Below, piece by piece: positions 38,449 to 47,896 of a stretch of DNA of 64,000 bases. The number at the start of each line of letters is the position of its first letter. Position 1 is the first letter of the stretch. The stretch lies in contig NZ_FOLV01000001.1 in NCBI RefSeq assembly GCF_900112415.1, forward strand, positions 310,001 to 374,000, in the 5' to 3' direction. This DNA is from Bacillus sp. 491mf. Its GTDB lineage: Bacteria > Bacillota > Bacilli > Bacillales > Bacillaceae_G. The notes under the pieces are model-generated. The model worked only from the letters and a program-made list of their open reading frames with translations. It was not told where the DNA came from and made no database searches. Both the position numbers and the translations under genes were made by a program.

Positions 38449-39531
38449 ATGAAGAAAAAAGCGGGGATTTTATTATCATTAACGTTAGCGGCAAGCACAA
38501 TTTTAGGAGCTTGTGGAAACACTGATAAGTCAAGTGAGAAAAAAGAGGGAAAAGACAGTAAAAACTTTAAAGTTGGTATGGTTACAGACGTTGGTGGAGT
38601 AGATGATAAATCATTTAACCAATCTGCATGGGAAGGTTTAAAGAAGTTTGGTAAAGATAACAAGCTAAAAGAAAATGAAGGATATCGCTATCTTGAATCT
38701 GCTAAGGATGCGGACTATATTCCAAACTTAGCAAAATTTGTAGATACTAACTACAATTTAACATTTGGAATTGGTTATAAAATGCAAGAGGCTATCCAAG
38801 AAACAGCTGTAAAGAATTCGAAAAAACAATTTGCAATTGTTGACGCAGTAGTTGATAAGCCAAACGTAACAAGCATTACATTTAAAGACCATGAAGGTTC
38901 TTTCCTTGTAGGTGCTGTAGCAGCAATGACAACAAAATCAAATAAAGTAGGATTTATTGGTGGAATTAAAAGTCCTCTAATCCAAAAATTTGACTCTGGT
39001 TTCATGGCTGGTGCGAAATTTATCAATCCGAAAATTGAAGTTGTATCTCAATATGCAGAGGCATTTGATAAGCCGGAAAAAGGTTCTGTATTAGCTTCTG
39101 CTATGTATGGCCAAGGTGTTGACGTAATTTATCATGCATCTGGTGCAACTGGTAACGGTGTGTTTACAGAAGCGAAAAACCGTAAGAAAAAAGGTGAAAA
39201 TGTTTGGGTTATCGGTGTTGACCGTGATCAAAACCAAGAAGGTATGCCAGAAAACGTAACATTAACTTCAATGGTAAAACGTGTTGATGTTGCGGTAGCG
39301 AAAGTTTCAGAAAAAGCAAAAGACGGTAAACTTGAAGGCGGTAAAACAGAAGTATTTGGTTTACAAGATGATGGCGTTGGAATTGCAAAAACAACTGAAA
39401 ACGTGAAAAAAGTAAATCCAGAAATTTTAACAAAAGTAGACGAATTGAAAAAGAAAATTGTAAGTGGTGAAATTAAAGTACCTTCTACTCCAGATGAGTA
39501 CAAAACATTTGAGGCTTCTCTTAAAAAATAA
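38449..39531 (+). CDS. nupN: nucleoside-binding lipoprotein, BMP family (NupN-like)
   Basis: A 360-aa extracellular solute-binding lipoprotein. The lipobox LGAC places the lipidated Cys at residue 22, after a hydrophobic signal. BMP/Med family motifs include VTDVGGVDDKSFNQSAWEGL and GVDRDQNQEG. With the following ATPase and two permeases it forms an ABC importer; B. subtilis NupNOPQ is a guanosine importer. ATG 38449 follows AGGAGGGG. The preceding guanine riboswitch fits this substrate. Confidence 0.92.
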   Translation: MKKKAGILLSLTLAASTILGACGNTDKSSEKKEGKDSKNFKVGMVTDVGGVDDKSFNQSAWEGLKKFGKDNKLKENEGYRYLESAKDADYIPNLAKFVDTNYNLTFGIGYKMQEAIQETAVKNSKKQFAIVDAVVDKPNVTSITFKDHEGSFLVGAVAAMTTKSNKVGFIGGIKSPLIQKFDSGFMAGAKFINPKIEVVSQYAEAFDKPEKGSVLASAMYGQGVDVIYHASGATGNGVFTEAKNRKKKGENVWVIGVDRDQNQEGMPENVTLTSMVKRVDVAVAKVSEKAKDGKLEGGKTEVFGLQDDGVGIAKTTENVKKVNPEILTKVDELKKKIVSGEIKVPSTPDEYKTFEASLKK

Positions 39532-39544
39532 TGGTAGATCAATA

Positions 39545-39575
39545 GCAAAGGTTAGTTCTTAGAACTAACCTTTGC
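39545..39575 (+). promoter_or_regulatory. 14-bp perfect intercistronic hairpin without a T tract
   Basis: GCAAAGGTTAGTTC and GAACTAACCTTTGC flank TTA. The following sequence ATATATAAAG is not a terminator tail. It likely protects the lipoprotein mRNA 3' end and lowers ABC gene expression relative to nupN. Confidence 0.65.
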
Positions 39576-39611
39576 ATATATAAAGAACTATATCCTGTTA
39601 GGAGGATTAAT

Positions 39612-41144
39612 ATGGAATACGTAATTGAGATGAATAATATTACAAAAGTATTCCCAGGAATTGTGGCGAATGATAATATTACGCTGCAAGTGAAACAGGG
39701 AGAAATTCATGCTTTGCTTGGAGAGAATGGTGCTGGGAAATCCACACTTATGAATGTTTTGTTTGGCTTGTATCAACCAGAACAAGGTGAAATTAAAATT
39801 AAAGGGGAACCTATAAAAATTACCAATCCAAATGTAGCAAATGATCTTGGGATTGGCATGGTACATCAGCACTTTATGTTAGTACATAATTTTACAGTTA
39901 CAGAAAATATTATTCTCGGAAATGAACCGAAGAAAAGCGGGAAAATTGCGATTGACGATGCTGCTAAGGAAATTAAAGCATTATCTGAGCAATACGGATT
40001 ATCGGTAGATCCATATGCGAAAATAGAGGATATTTCTGTTGGAATGCAGCAGCGTGTAGAAATTTTAAAAACGCTTTACCGCGGAGCGGAAATTTTAATT
40101 TTTGACGAACCGACAGCTGTACTAACGCCGCAAGAGATTCAAGAACTTATTCATATTATGAAAAAGCTTGTGCAAGAAGGGAAATCTATTATTCTTATCA
40201 CACATAAGTTAAAAGAAATAATGGAAGTGTGTGATCGTTGTACAATTATTCGTAAAGGAAAGGGAATTGGAACGGTAGACGTTGCAAATACAGATGAAAA
40301 CAAGCTTGCAGAATTAATGGTCGGACGTCAAGTGAATTTTAAAACAGAGAAATCAGACGCCAAACCACGTGGGAATGTACTTGAAATTTCCAATCTTGTT
40401 GTGCACGATGCACGTCATTTACCTACCGTAAAAGGACTTGACTTAACTGTTCGTGCAGGAGAAATTGTTGGTATTGCAGGAATCGATGGGAATGGACAAA
40501 GTGAATTAATAGAAGCGATTACTGGTTTACGAAAAGTTGAGTCAGGCTCTATTACGTTAAGAGAGAAAGACATAACAAATTGGCCGGTTAGACGTATTAC
40601 AGAGGAAGGTGTTGGACACATTCCTGAAGATCGTCATAAGCATGGTCTTGTTCTAGATTTTTCTATCGGAGATAACATGGTACTGCAAACGTATTATAAA
40701 AATCCTTTTTCTAAAAAAGGGGTTTTAAATTTCACAAAGATTTATGAAAAAGCAAAATCATTAATTGGGCAGTTCGATGTTCGTACGCCGAGTGAGCATA
40801 CGCCAGCACGAGCATTATCTGGAGGAAATCAGCAAAAGGCAATTATTGCTCGTGAAGTAGATCGTGATCCAGATTTATTAATTGCTGCGCAGCCAACACG
40901 TGGTTTAGATGTTGGAGCAATTGAGTTTATTCATAAAAAGTTAATTGAACAGCGTGATAAAGGAAAAGCAGTTCTGCTGCTTTCGTTAGAGCTTGATGAA
41001 ATTATAAATGTAAGCGACCGCGTTGCTGTCATTTATGAAGGGAAAATTGTTGACATTGTAAATGCAAAAGAAACGAATGAGCAGCAGCTAGGTCTATTAA
41101 TGGCTGGGGGAAAGAAGAAAGAGAAGGTGAACACAAATGGCTAA
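39612..41144 (+). CDS. nupO: nucleoside ABC transporter ATPase (NupO-like)
   Basis: A 510-aa double ATPase of the RbsA/nucleoside class. The first half has Walker A GENGAGKST and signature SVGMQQRVEI. The second has a degenerate Walker A (GIDGNGQSE) and signature LSGGNQQK, as usual in this class. ATG 39612 follows TAGGAGG. It overlaps nupP by eight bases. Confidence 0.93.
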   Translation: MEYVIEMNNITKVFPGIVANDNITLQVKQGEIHALLGENGAGKSTLMNVLFGLYQPEQGEIKIKGEPIKITNPNVANDLGIGMVHQHFMLVHNFTVTENIILGNEPKKSGKIAIDDAAKEIKALSEQYGLSVDPYAKIEDISVGMQQRVEILKTLYRGAEILIFDEPTAVLTPQEIQELIHIMKKLVQEGKSIILITHKLKEIMEVCDRCTIIRKGKGIGTVDVANTDENKLAELMVGRQVNFKTEKSDAKPRGNVLEISNLVVHDARHLPTVKGLDLTVRAGEIVGIAGIDGNGQSELIEAITGLRKVESGSITLREKDITNWPVRRITEEGVGHIPEDRHKHGLVLDFSIGDNMVLQTYYKNPFSKKGVLNFTKIYEKAKSLIGQFDVRTPSEHTPARALSGGNQQKAIIAREVDRDPDLLIAAQPTRGLDVGAIEFIHKKLIEQRDKGKAVLLLSLELDEIINVSDRVAVIYEGKIVDIVNAKETNEQQLGLLMAGGKKKEKVNTNG

Positions 41145-42195
41145 AAAATTTTTAACGGAGCGAACAATTAACATTATAGTACCTGTATTATCCGTTATTT
41201 TTGGTTTACTTGTTGGAGCCATTGTCATGATTACGAGCGGATACGATCCAATCGTTGGCTATGCCGCATTATGGGATGGTATGGTCGGAAATCCACGTGC
41301 AATAGGTGAAACACTCCGTACGATGATTCCACTTGTTCTTGCTGGTTTATCAGTAGCATTTGCCTTCCGTACAGGTTTGTTTAATATCGGGGTAGAAGGA
41401 CAGTTGCTAGTAGGATGGCTTGCTGCTGTTTGGTTCGGTTATGCTGTTTCTTTACCAGCCTTCCTCCATGTTCCGTTATCGATATTATTTGCAGCGCTTG
41501 TTGGTGGACTATGGGGATTTATTCCTGGATATTTAAAAGGGAAGTTTAAGGTAAATGAAGTTATTGTCACAATTATGATGAACTATATCGCGCTTTATGT
41601 AACGTATTACATCATAAGGAATTTTCTACATGAAGCAAATGAAAAATCGTATGACATAAAAGCGAGTGCGTCTTTATCTTCTTCTTGGTTAGCCTCTTTA
41701 ACAGATGGCTCTCGCCTGCACTGGGGAATCGTTGTCGCGATTGTTGTAGCACTTATAATGTGGTTTTTATTAGATCGCACAACATTAGGTTACGAGCTTA
41801 AATCGGTTGGGTTTAATCAGCACGCTTCTAAATATGCCGGAATGAAAGTGTCGCGTAATGTTGTATTATCAATGACAATTGCTGGTGCATTTGCGGGAAT
41901 TGGTGGTGCAATGGAGGGGCTTGGAACATTCCAAAGTATGACAGCAATGTCTTCCTTTACAGGAATAGGATTTGATGGTATTGCCGTGGCTCTTCTTGGT
42001 GCAAATAATGCATTTGGTATTTTGCTATCAGCATTATTATTTGGTGGTTTGAAAAGTGCTGCACCGCAAATGAACTTTGAAGCGAACGTGCCATCTGAAC
42101 TTATTAATGTAATTATTGCATGTATTATTTTCTTTGTAGCATGTAGTTATATTTTACGATGGGCACTTTCTCGTTTTAACAAGGAGGGGAAATAA
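41137..42195 (+). CDS. nupP: nucleoside ABC transporter permease 1 (NupP-like)
   Basis: A 352-aa membrane protein of the BPD_transp_2 family with about 9-10 helices. The conserved stretch FRTGLFNIGVEGQLLVG and the G-rich AGAFAGIGGAMEGLG region identify it. It overlaps the ATPase gene and ends directly before nupQ, forming the heterodimeric channel. Confidence 0.93.
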   Translation: MAKKFLTERTINIIVPVLSVIFGLLVGAIVMITSGYDPIVGYAALWDGMVGNPRAIGETLRTMIPLVLAGLSVAFAFRTGLFNIGVEGQLLVGWLAAVWFGYAVSLPAFLHVPLSILFAALVGGLWGFIPGYLKGKFKVNEVIVTIMMNYIALYVTYYIIRNFLHEANEKSYDIKASASLSSSWLASLTDGSRLHWGIVVAIVVALIMWFLLDRTTLGYELKSVGFNQHASKYAGMKVSRNVVLSMTIAGAFAGIGGAMEGLGTFQSMTAMSSFTGIGFDGIAVALLGANNAFGILLSALLFGGLKSAAPQMNFEANVPSELINVIIACIIFFVACSYILRWALSRFNKEGK

Positions 42196-43155
42196 ATGAG
42201 TTTCCTAGATATTGTAGCCATTCTTGTTACAGGTACGTTATATACGGCAGCGCCGCTTATTTTTACAGCGCTTGGAGGCGTATTTAGTGAACGTTCTGGT
42301 GTTGTAAACATTGCATTAGAAGGGTTAATGTTGTTTGGTGCGTTTGTTGGCGTTGTTACCACTTTATTAATGGGAGATACATGGGGAGCGATGACGCCGT
42401 GGATTGCGCTTATTTTTGCAGCACTTGGCGGGGGATTATTTGCACTTCTTCATGCGGTTGCATCCATTACATTCCGCGCTGATCAAGTTGTTAGCGGAGT
42501 CGCGATTAACTTTTTAGCGTTAGGATTAACGGTGTTTGCGATTAAAAAGATTTTTGGAAAAGGTCAAACTGATTTTATCCAATATCGTATTGAAAAAATC
42601 GATATTCCTGGTCTTTCTGATATTCCCGTTATTGGAAAAATATTTTTCTCTGATGTACCATTAACTTCTTATATTGCAATTATTTTAGCATTTGTAGTTT
42701 GGTATGTGATTTATAAAACACCATTTGGTTTACGATTACGTGCTGTTGGGGAGCATCCGATGGCAGCTGATACAATGGGTATCAATGTTTATAAAATGCG
42801 CTATATTGCAGTTTGTTTATCAGGTATGTTTGCAGGTGTTGGCGGCGCTGTATTTTCAACATCTATCTCAAATAACTTTTCGGGCGCTACAATTACAGGG
42901 CAAGGATTTTTAGCATTAGCAGCAATGATTTTTGGGAAATGGCATCCAATTGGAGCTCTAGGTGCAGCGTTATTTTTTGGATTTGCACAGTCACTTGGCG
43001 TTACAGGTGGTACAATTCCTGTTTTAGATCAAATTCCAAGTATCTTTTTAACGATATTACCATATGTATTAACAATTTTTGCACTTGTCGGTTTTGTTGG
43101 GCGTTCCGAAGCTCCGAAGGCACTTGGAACACCATATGAAAAAGGAAAACGATAA
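42196..43155 (+). CDS. nupQ: nucleoside ABC transporter permease 2 (NupQ-like)
   Basis: A 319-aa paralogous permease with the matching SGVVNIALEGLMLFGAF motif and about 8-9 helices. ATG 42196 is immediately after the nupP stop, with AAGGAGGGG in the nupP end. It closes the importer operon before a strong terminator. In B. subtilis nupNOPQ lies elsewhere; here it replaces ymfD-ymfE next to ymfC. Confidence 0.93.
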   Translation: MSFLDIVAILVTGTLYTAAPLIFTALGGVFSERSGVVNIALEGLMLFGAFVGVVTTLLMGDTWGAMTPWIALIFAALGGGLFALLHAVASITFRADQVVSGVAINFLALGLTVFAIKKIFGKGQTDFIQYRIEKIDIPGLSDIPVIGKIFFSDVPLTSYIAIILAFVVWYVIYKTPFGLRLRAVGEHPMAADTMGINVYKMRYIAVCLSGMFAGVGGAVFSTSISNNFSGATITGQGFLALAAMIFGKWHPIGALGAALFFGFAQSLGVTGGTIPVLDQIPSIFLTILPYVLTIFALVGFVGRSEAPKALGTPYEKGKR

Positions 43156-43162
43156 AATAAAA

Positions 43163-43189
43163 AGCTCGCACATTAGTGCGAGTTTTTTT
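43163..43189 (+). terminator. intrinsic terminator after nupQ
   Basis: CTCGCAC/GTGCGAG perfect arms around ATTA, then T7. Confidence 0.92.
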
Positions 43190-43284
43190 ACATACAATAA
43201 CGTTAATACATGAGAAAATTTGCATTTTCTTTTGTGAAAACTGTATATTGAAGAAGAAAATTCCTTTTTAGAGGAGGTTTATGA

Positions 43285-44559
43285 ATGGATCTTATAAAAC
43301 AAGAAACACATGAACTAGGTGGATTACGTGTACATATGATTCCAACAGAGAAATATAAAACGAATACACTTGTGTTACGGTTAAAATCACCGTTATGTGA
43401 AAAAACAGTAACAGAACGGGCGTTGCTACCCTATGTATTACAAAGTGCTACAGAAACACATCCGTCTGTCATTCGAATTCGTCAATATTTAGAGGAGTTA
43501 TACGGTTCGTCATTAGCTGTTGATGTAAGTAAAAAAGGTGAGGATCATGTTATTTCTATTTATATAGACATCGCCAATGAAACATATTTACAGGAAGCGC
43601 CGCCGCTTTTCGAAAAAGCACTTGCAATGCTTGCTGATATTTTACTAAGGCCAGCAACAGAAGGAAATAGTTTTTTACAAACGGTTGTAGAAAGTGAAAA
43701 GCGTGCACTCGTGCAGCGTATTGAATCTACATTTGATGATAAAATGCGCTATGCAAATGAACGTCTCATTGAAGAAATGTGTAAAGTAGAACCGTACCGT
43801 TTAAGTGCAAATGGTCAAATAGAACGTGTTTCTAAGATTACAAACGAAACGTTGTATCAATATTATAAAAAAGTGTTAGAAGAAGATGAAATGGATTTAT
43901 ATATCATTGGTGATATTGAAGAAGGGGCTCTTGACCTTGTGAAACGGCATTTTTCTGTTTCTATACGTGAACCGAAAGAAAGAAATGTGTTGCTTCATAA
44001 GAAAAATGAAAAAGAGCAAGAGGTTGTAGAAAAACAAGAACTAAAGCAAAGTAAATTAAATATTGGATATCGTACATATATTACGTATCGCGACGAAGAC
44101 TATTTTGCCCTGCAGTTATTTAATGGCCTGTTTGGTGGTTTTTCACATTCGAAATTATTTGTGAATGTACGTGAGAAGAACAGCTTGGCATATTATGCTG
44201 CCTCTCGTTATGAAAGTCATAAAGGACTTCTGTTTGTAATGTCTGGAATTGAGGGGGAAAATTACGAAAAAGCTGTAACGATTATTAAAGAACAAATGAT
44301 AGCGATGCAAAATGGTGATTTTACTGATGAGGAAATCGTACAAACAAAAAGTGTAATTAAAAATCAAGTTTTAGAGACAATTGATACGCCGCGCGGTCTT
44401 GTAGAACTTCTGTATCATGGAGTAATTGCAAATTATGACCGCCCTGTAGAAGAATGGTTAACAGAGATTGAACGAGTAACGAAAGATGAAATCGTTAAAG
44501 TAGCCAATGATATTCAGCTAGATACAATCTACTTCTTACATGGGACGGAGGGAGTTTAA
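43285..44559 (+). CDS. ymfF: M16-like non-catalytic peptidase homologue YmfF
   Basis: A 424-aa member of the M16 peptidase fold that lacks the HxxEH zinc motif (ERALLPYVLQSATETHPS in its place). The later substrate-domain pattern REKNSLAYYAASRYES is kept. It is therefore probably the inactive partner of YmfH encoded directly downstream, as in heterodimeric M16 enzymes. ATG 43285 follows AGAGGAGG. Confidence 0.9.
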   Translation: MDLIKQETHELGGLRVHMIPTEKYKTNTLVLRLKSPLCEKTVTERALLPYVLQSATETHPSVIRIRQYLEELYGSSLAVDVSKKGEDHVISIYIDIANETYLQEAPPLFEKALAMLADILLRPATEGNSFLQTVVESEKRALVQRIESTFDDKMRYANERLIEEMCKVEPYRLSANGQIERVSKITNETLYQYYKKVLEEDEMDLYIIGDIEEGALDLVKRHFSVSIREPKERNVLLHKKNEKEQEVVEKQELKQSKLNIGYRTYITYRDEDYFALQLFNGLFGGFSHSKLFVNVREKNSLAYYAASRYESHKGLLFVMSGIEGENYEKAVTIIKEQMIAMQNGDFTDEEIVQTKSVIKNQVLETIDTPRGLVELLYHGVIANYDRPVEEWLTEIERVTKDEIVKVANDIQLDTIYFLHGTEGV

Positions 44560-44560
44560 G

Positions 44561-45847
44561 ATGGAAAAAATCGTTTATGAACAATTAAAAGAGACGCTGT
44601 ATTATGAAAAACTGTCCAATGGTCTAGAAGTATATATTCTCCCAAAACAAGGTTTTAATAAAACGTATGCAACATTTACGACAAAGTATGGTTCTATCGA
44701 TAATACGTTTGTGCCACTAGGGAAAAATGAGATGCTTCGTGTGCCAGATGGAATTGCCCATTTTCTAGAGCATAAATTATTTGAAAAAGAGGATCACGAT
44801 GCGTTTCAATTATTTAGTAAGCAGGGAGCTTCTTCAAACGCATTCACATCGTTTACAAGAACTGCATATTTATTTTCTTGCACATCGAACGTTGAAACGA
44901 ATTTAGAAACATTGTTAGATTTCGTGCAAGATCCATATTTTTCTGAACAAACGGTGGAGAAAGAGAAGGGGATTATTGGGCAAGAAATTCAAATGTATCA
45001 AGATAATGCCGATTGGCGTTTATATTTTGGGTTAATTGACAGTTTATATAAGGAACATCCGGTGAAAATTGATATCGCTGGAACAATTGATTCAATCAGT
45101 AAAATTACGAAAGATTTGTTGTATGAGTGCTATCATACATTTTATCACCCAAGCAATATGTTGCTATTTATTGTTGGTTCAATTGATCCAGAGAAAACGA
45201 TGGATTTAGTGCGTCAAAATCAAGCGAAAAAAAATTATACTGCCCAATCTGAAATAGCTCGGTCTTTTAATGAGGAGCCAGAACAAGTAAATGAGAAAAA
45301 AACGATTATTACAATGCCGGTACAAACACCAAAATGTTTAGTTGGTGTGAAAGCCCAAGACTTAAAGCAACAAGGAAAGGACTTGTTAAAACAAGAAATT
45401 GCATTAACGCTTATGTTAGATTATTTATTTGGAAAAAGTTCTACCCATTATGAAACATTGTATAATGAAGGTTTAATTGATGATACGTTTTCGTACGATT
45501 ACACAGAAGAAAGTAGTTTCGGTTTTGCGATGATTGGTGGAGATACGAAGCACCCGGATGAATTAGCAGAGCGAATAACGGATATTTTACTTCAAACGAA
45601 TTATGATGAGTTATGCGCGGAAACATTAGAACGTGTGAAAAAGAAGAAAATAGGTGGTTTTTTACGTTCACTAAATTCACCAGAATATATTGCGAATCAA
45701 TTCACTCGATATGCATTTAACGGTTCTAGTTTGTTTGACGCATTAACTGTTTTGGAAAGTTTATCAATTCAAGATTTACAAACAGTTGCGAAGAGCTTTT
45801 TAAAAGAAGAACGAGTGAGTATTTGCCAGGTTCTTCCAAAGAAATAA
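44561..45847 (+). CDS. ymfH: M16 family zinc peptidase YmfH
   Basis: A 428-aa catalytic M16 peptidase with the inverted zinc motif in GIAHFLEHKLFEKED and the distal Glu in EKGIIGQEIQMYQD. ATG 44561 follows GGAGGGAG inside the ymfF end; the longer open frame is spurious. YmfF and YmfH probably form an active heterodimer. The substrate is unknown. Confidence 0.92.
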   Translation: MEKIVYEQLKETLYYEKLSNGLEVYILPKQGFNKTYATFTTKYGSIDNTFVPLGKNEMLRVPDGIAHFLEHKLFEKEDHDAFQLFSKQGASSNAFTSFTRTAYLFSCTSNVETNLETLLDFVQDPYFSEQTVEKEKGIIGQEIQMYQDNADWRLYFGLIDSLYKEHPVKIDIAGTIDSISKITKDLLYECYHTFYHPSNMLLFIVGSIDPEKTMDLVRQNQAKKNYTAQSEIARSFNEEPEQVNEKKTIITMPVQTPKCLVGVKAQDLKQQGKDLLKQEIALTLMLDYLFGKSSTHYETLYNEGLIDDTFSYDYTEESSFGFAMIGGDTKHPDELAERITDILLQTNYDELCAETLERVKKKKIGGFLRSLNSPEYIANQFTRYAFNGSSLFDALTVLESLSIQDLQTVAKSFLKEERVSICQVLPKK

Positions 45848-45868
45848 CGAAGTAGAGAGAGGAAAAAG

Positions 45869-46582
45869 ATGAAGAAGTTTGCATTAGTTACCGGGGGAAG
45901 TGGGGGAATCGGCTCTGCCATTGTAAGACGATTAGTAAAAGATGGCTATGCGGTGTATGTTCATTATAACCAAGGTGAAAAGAGAGTCCGGCAATTAGAA
46001 CAAGAACTTAAAGATATTATTCCTGTTCAGGCTAATTTATCAGAAATAGATGGTGCTTCGCAATTATGGTCGCAAATTCATCATCCAATTGAGACGATTG
46101 TATATGCAGCAGGGCAAAGTATATTTGGATTGACGACAGATGTTACAGATGAACAATTAAATGAGATGGTGGAGCTGCAAGTGAAAAATGTATATAAACT
46201 TGTTTCATTTGCACTTCCCTCTATGATTCGAAGCCGAAGTGGGAATATTGTTGTGATTTCTTCCATTTGGGGACAAATAGGTGCATCATGTGAAGTGTTA
46301 TATTCAATGGTGAAAGGAGCGCAAAATTCATACGTAAAAGCATTGGCAAAAGAAGTTGCATTAAGCGGTGTACGGGTGAATGCGATTGCTCCAGGCGCAA
46401 TTGAAACAGAGATGCTGCATGTATTTTCAAATGAAGAAAAGCAAGAGATTGCAGAAGAAATTCCGCTTGGTCGATTAGGGATGGCAGAGGAAGTTGCAAA
46501 TACAGTTGCATTTATAATTTCTTCTCAAGCATCATATATAACAGGTCAAATCATTGGAGTGAACGGGGGATGGCATTGCTAA
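45869..46582 (+). CDS. ymfI: short-chain dehydrogenase/reductase YmfI
   Basis: A 237-aa classical SDR. The N-terminal cofactor motif is TGGSGGIGSAIV, the catalytic Ser lies in VVISSIWGQ, and YSMVK supplies Tyr and Lys. INGQIIGVNGGW-like C-terminal residues resemble FabG. ATG 45869 follows AGAGAGGA. Substrate unknown. Confidence 0.92.
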   Translation: MKKFALVTGGSGGIGSAIVRRLVKDGYAVYVHYNQGEKRVRQLEQELKDIIPVQANLSEIDGASQLWSQIHHPIETIVYAAGQSIFGLTTDVTDEQLNEMVELQVKNVYKLVSFALPSMIRSRSGNIVVISSIWGQIGASCEVLYSMVKGAQNSYVKALAKEVALSGVRVNAIAPGAIETEMLHVFSNEEKQEIAEEIPLGRLGMAEEVANTVAFIISSQASYITGQIIGVNGGWHC

Positions 46583-46689
46583 TCACTTAAGAAGGAGTAG
46601 TGTATTTTGCTGTTTTGTTTGTACATAAAAAAGAACGTAGTGGCAAATAGTAAATATGACTCCATTACTTTATAGTGAGGTGCTTAACA

Positions 46690-46938
46690 ATGTCAGTATT
46701 AGATAACTTTGAACAATGGAAAGGCTTTTTAGGAGAACGTTTAGACCAAGCGCAAGGAAAAGGTTTAGACGGCGGTGCGATTTCTGATATGGCTTATCGT
46801 ATTGGGGATTATTTAGCACATGAAGTAGAAGCGCGTAATGACCAAGAAAAATTATTAGCGGAGCTATGGAAAGTTGCAGATGAACAAGAGCAACATACAA
46901 TTGCAAATTTAATGGTAAAAATGGTCAAACATAAGTAG
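46690..46938 (+). CDS. ymfJ: DUF3243 protein YmfJ
   Basis: An 82-aa soluble helical protein beginning MSVLDNFEQWKGFLGERL, the YmfJ/DUF3243 family start. ATG 46690 follows GTGAGGTG. Function unknown. A terminator follows immediately. Confidence 0.88.
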   Translation: MSVLDNFEQWKGFLGERLDQAQGKGLDGGAISDMAYRIGDYLAHEVEARNDQEKLLAELWKVADEQEQHTIANLMVKMVKHK

Positions 46939-46940
46939 TG

Positions 46941-46969
46941 AAAAGAGAGGAAGAGTCCTCTCTTTTTTT
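46941..46969 (+). terminator. intrinsic terminator after ymfJ
   Basis: AAAAGAGAGGA/TCCTCTCTTTTTTT hairpin. Confidence 0.88.
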
Positions 46970-47089
46970 GTCGATTTTGAGAATCCGTCAATTAATTTGA
47001 GTCCTCGATTGTACATTTCGCTTTCCTATTAGGGGAAAATCATATAATATAGTACGTAGATGTAAAGTAAGCAAGGGGAGTGTCATCAA

Positions 47090-47875
47090 ATGATTGAATG
47101 GTATTTTGAGTATGAAATACATAAAAACCGACCTGGCTTGCTTGGTGATGTTTCTTCGTTAATCGGTATGCTTGGTATTAATATTGTAACAATTAATGGG
47201 GTAGACAATGCTAGGCGCGGACTATTATTAATGTGTGATAATCAAGAACAAATTTCTAGACTTGAATCAATTCTAAATACGATGGATAATATAACTGTAA
47301 CGAAATATCGTCCACCGAAGCTTCGCGATCGATTAGCAGTTCGACACGGAAGATATATACAGCGAGATGCAGATGATAAGAAAACATTTCGTTTCGTTCG
47401 TGATGAATTAGGTTTACTTGTCGATTTTATGGCAGAACTTATGAAAAAAGATGGCCATAAATTAATTGGAATTCGTGGAATGCCGCGCGTTGGAAAAACA
47501 GAGTCCATCGTTGCTGCAAGTGTTTGTGCAAATAAACGTTGGCTTTTTGTATCGTCGACTCTTATTAAACAGACGGTACGCAGTCAATTAATTGAAGATG
47601 AATATAATGATAATAATATCTTTATTTTAGATGGAATTGTTTCAACGAAGCGCGCAAATGAACGACACTGGCAACTTGTTCGCGAAATTATGAGATTGCC
47701 AGCAACAAAGGTTGTAGAGCATCCAGATGTATTTGTGAGTCAGTCAGAATATACACTTGATGATTTTGATTACATTATTGAGCTGAGAAATGATTACGAT
47801 GAAGAAATTCAATACAATCTAGTAGATGAAATTGAACAAGGAAATCAAAATAATTTTTCTATGTTCGACTTTTAA
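47090..47875 (+). CDS. ymfK: DUF3388 protein YmfK
   Basis: A 261-aa protein with an ACT-like N-terminus (EYEIHKNRPGLLGDVSSLI) and a P-loop-like GMPRVGKTES near residue 128. Matches the YmfK/DUF3388 family by position and sequence. Function unknown; nucleotide binding is an inference. ATG 47090 follows AAGGGGAG; an AT-rich ATATAATATAG upstream may be its -10. Confidence 0.88.
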   Translation: MIEWYFEYEIHKNRPGLLGDVSSLIGMLGINIVTINGVDNARRGLLLMCDNQEQISRLESILNTMDNITVTKYRPPKLRDRLAVRHGRYIQRDADDKKTFRFVRDELGLLVDFMAELMKKDGHKLIGIRGMPRVGKTESIVAASVCANKRWLFVSSTLIKQTVRSQLIEDEYNDNNIFILDGIVSTKRANERHWQLVREIMRLPATKVVEHPDVFVSQSEYTLDDFDYIIELRNDYDEEIQYNLVDEIEQGNQNNFSMFDF

Positions 47876-47896
47876 AGAAATATTGAGGTGTTAGCA

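Noticed and set aside
43285-44559. ymfF as a decayed peptidase gene
   Set aside because: The frame is full length with good conservation outside the zinc motif; inactive partners are normal in paired M16 proteins.
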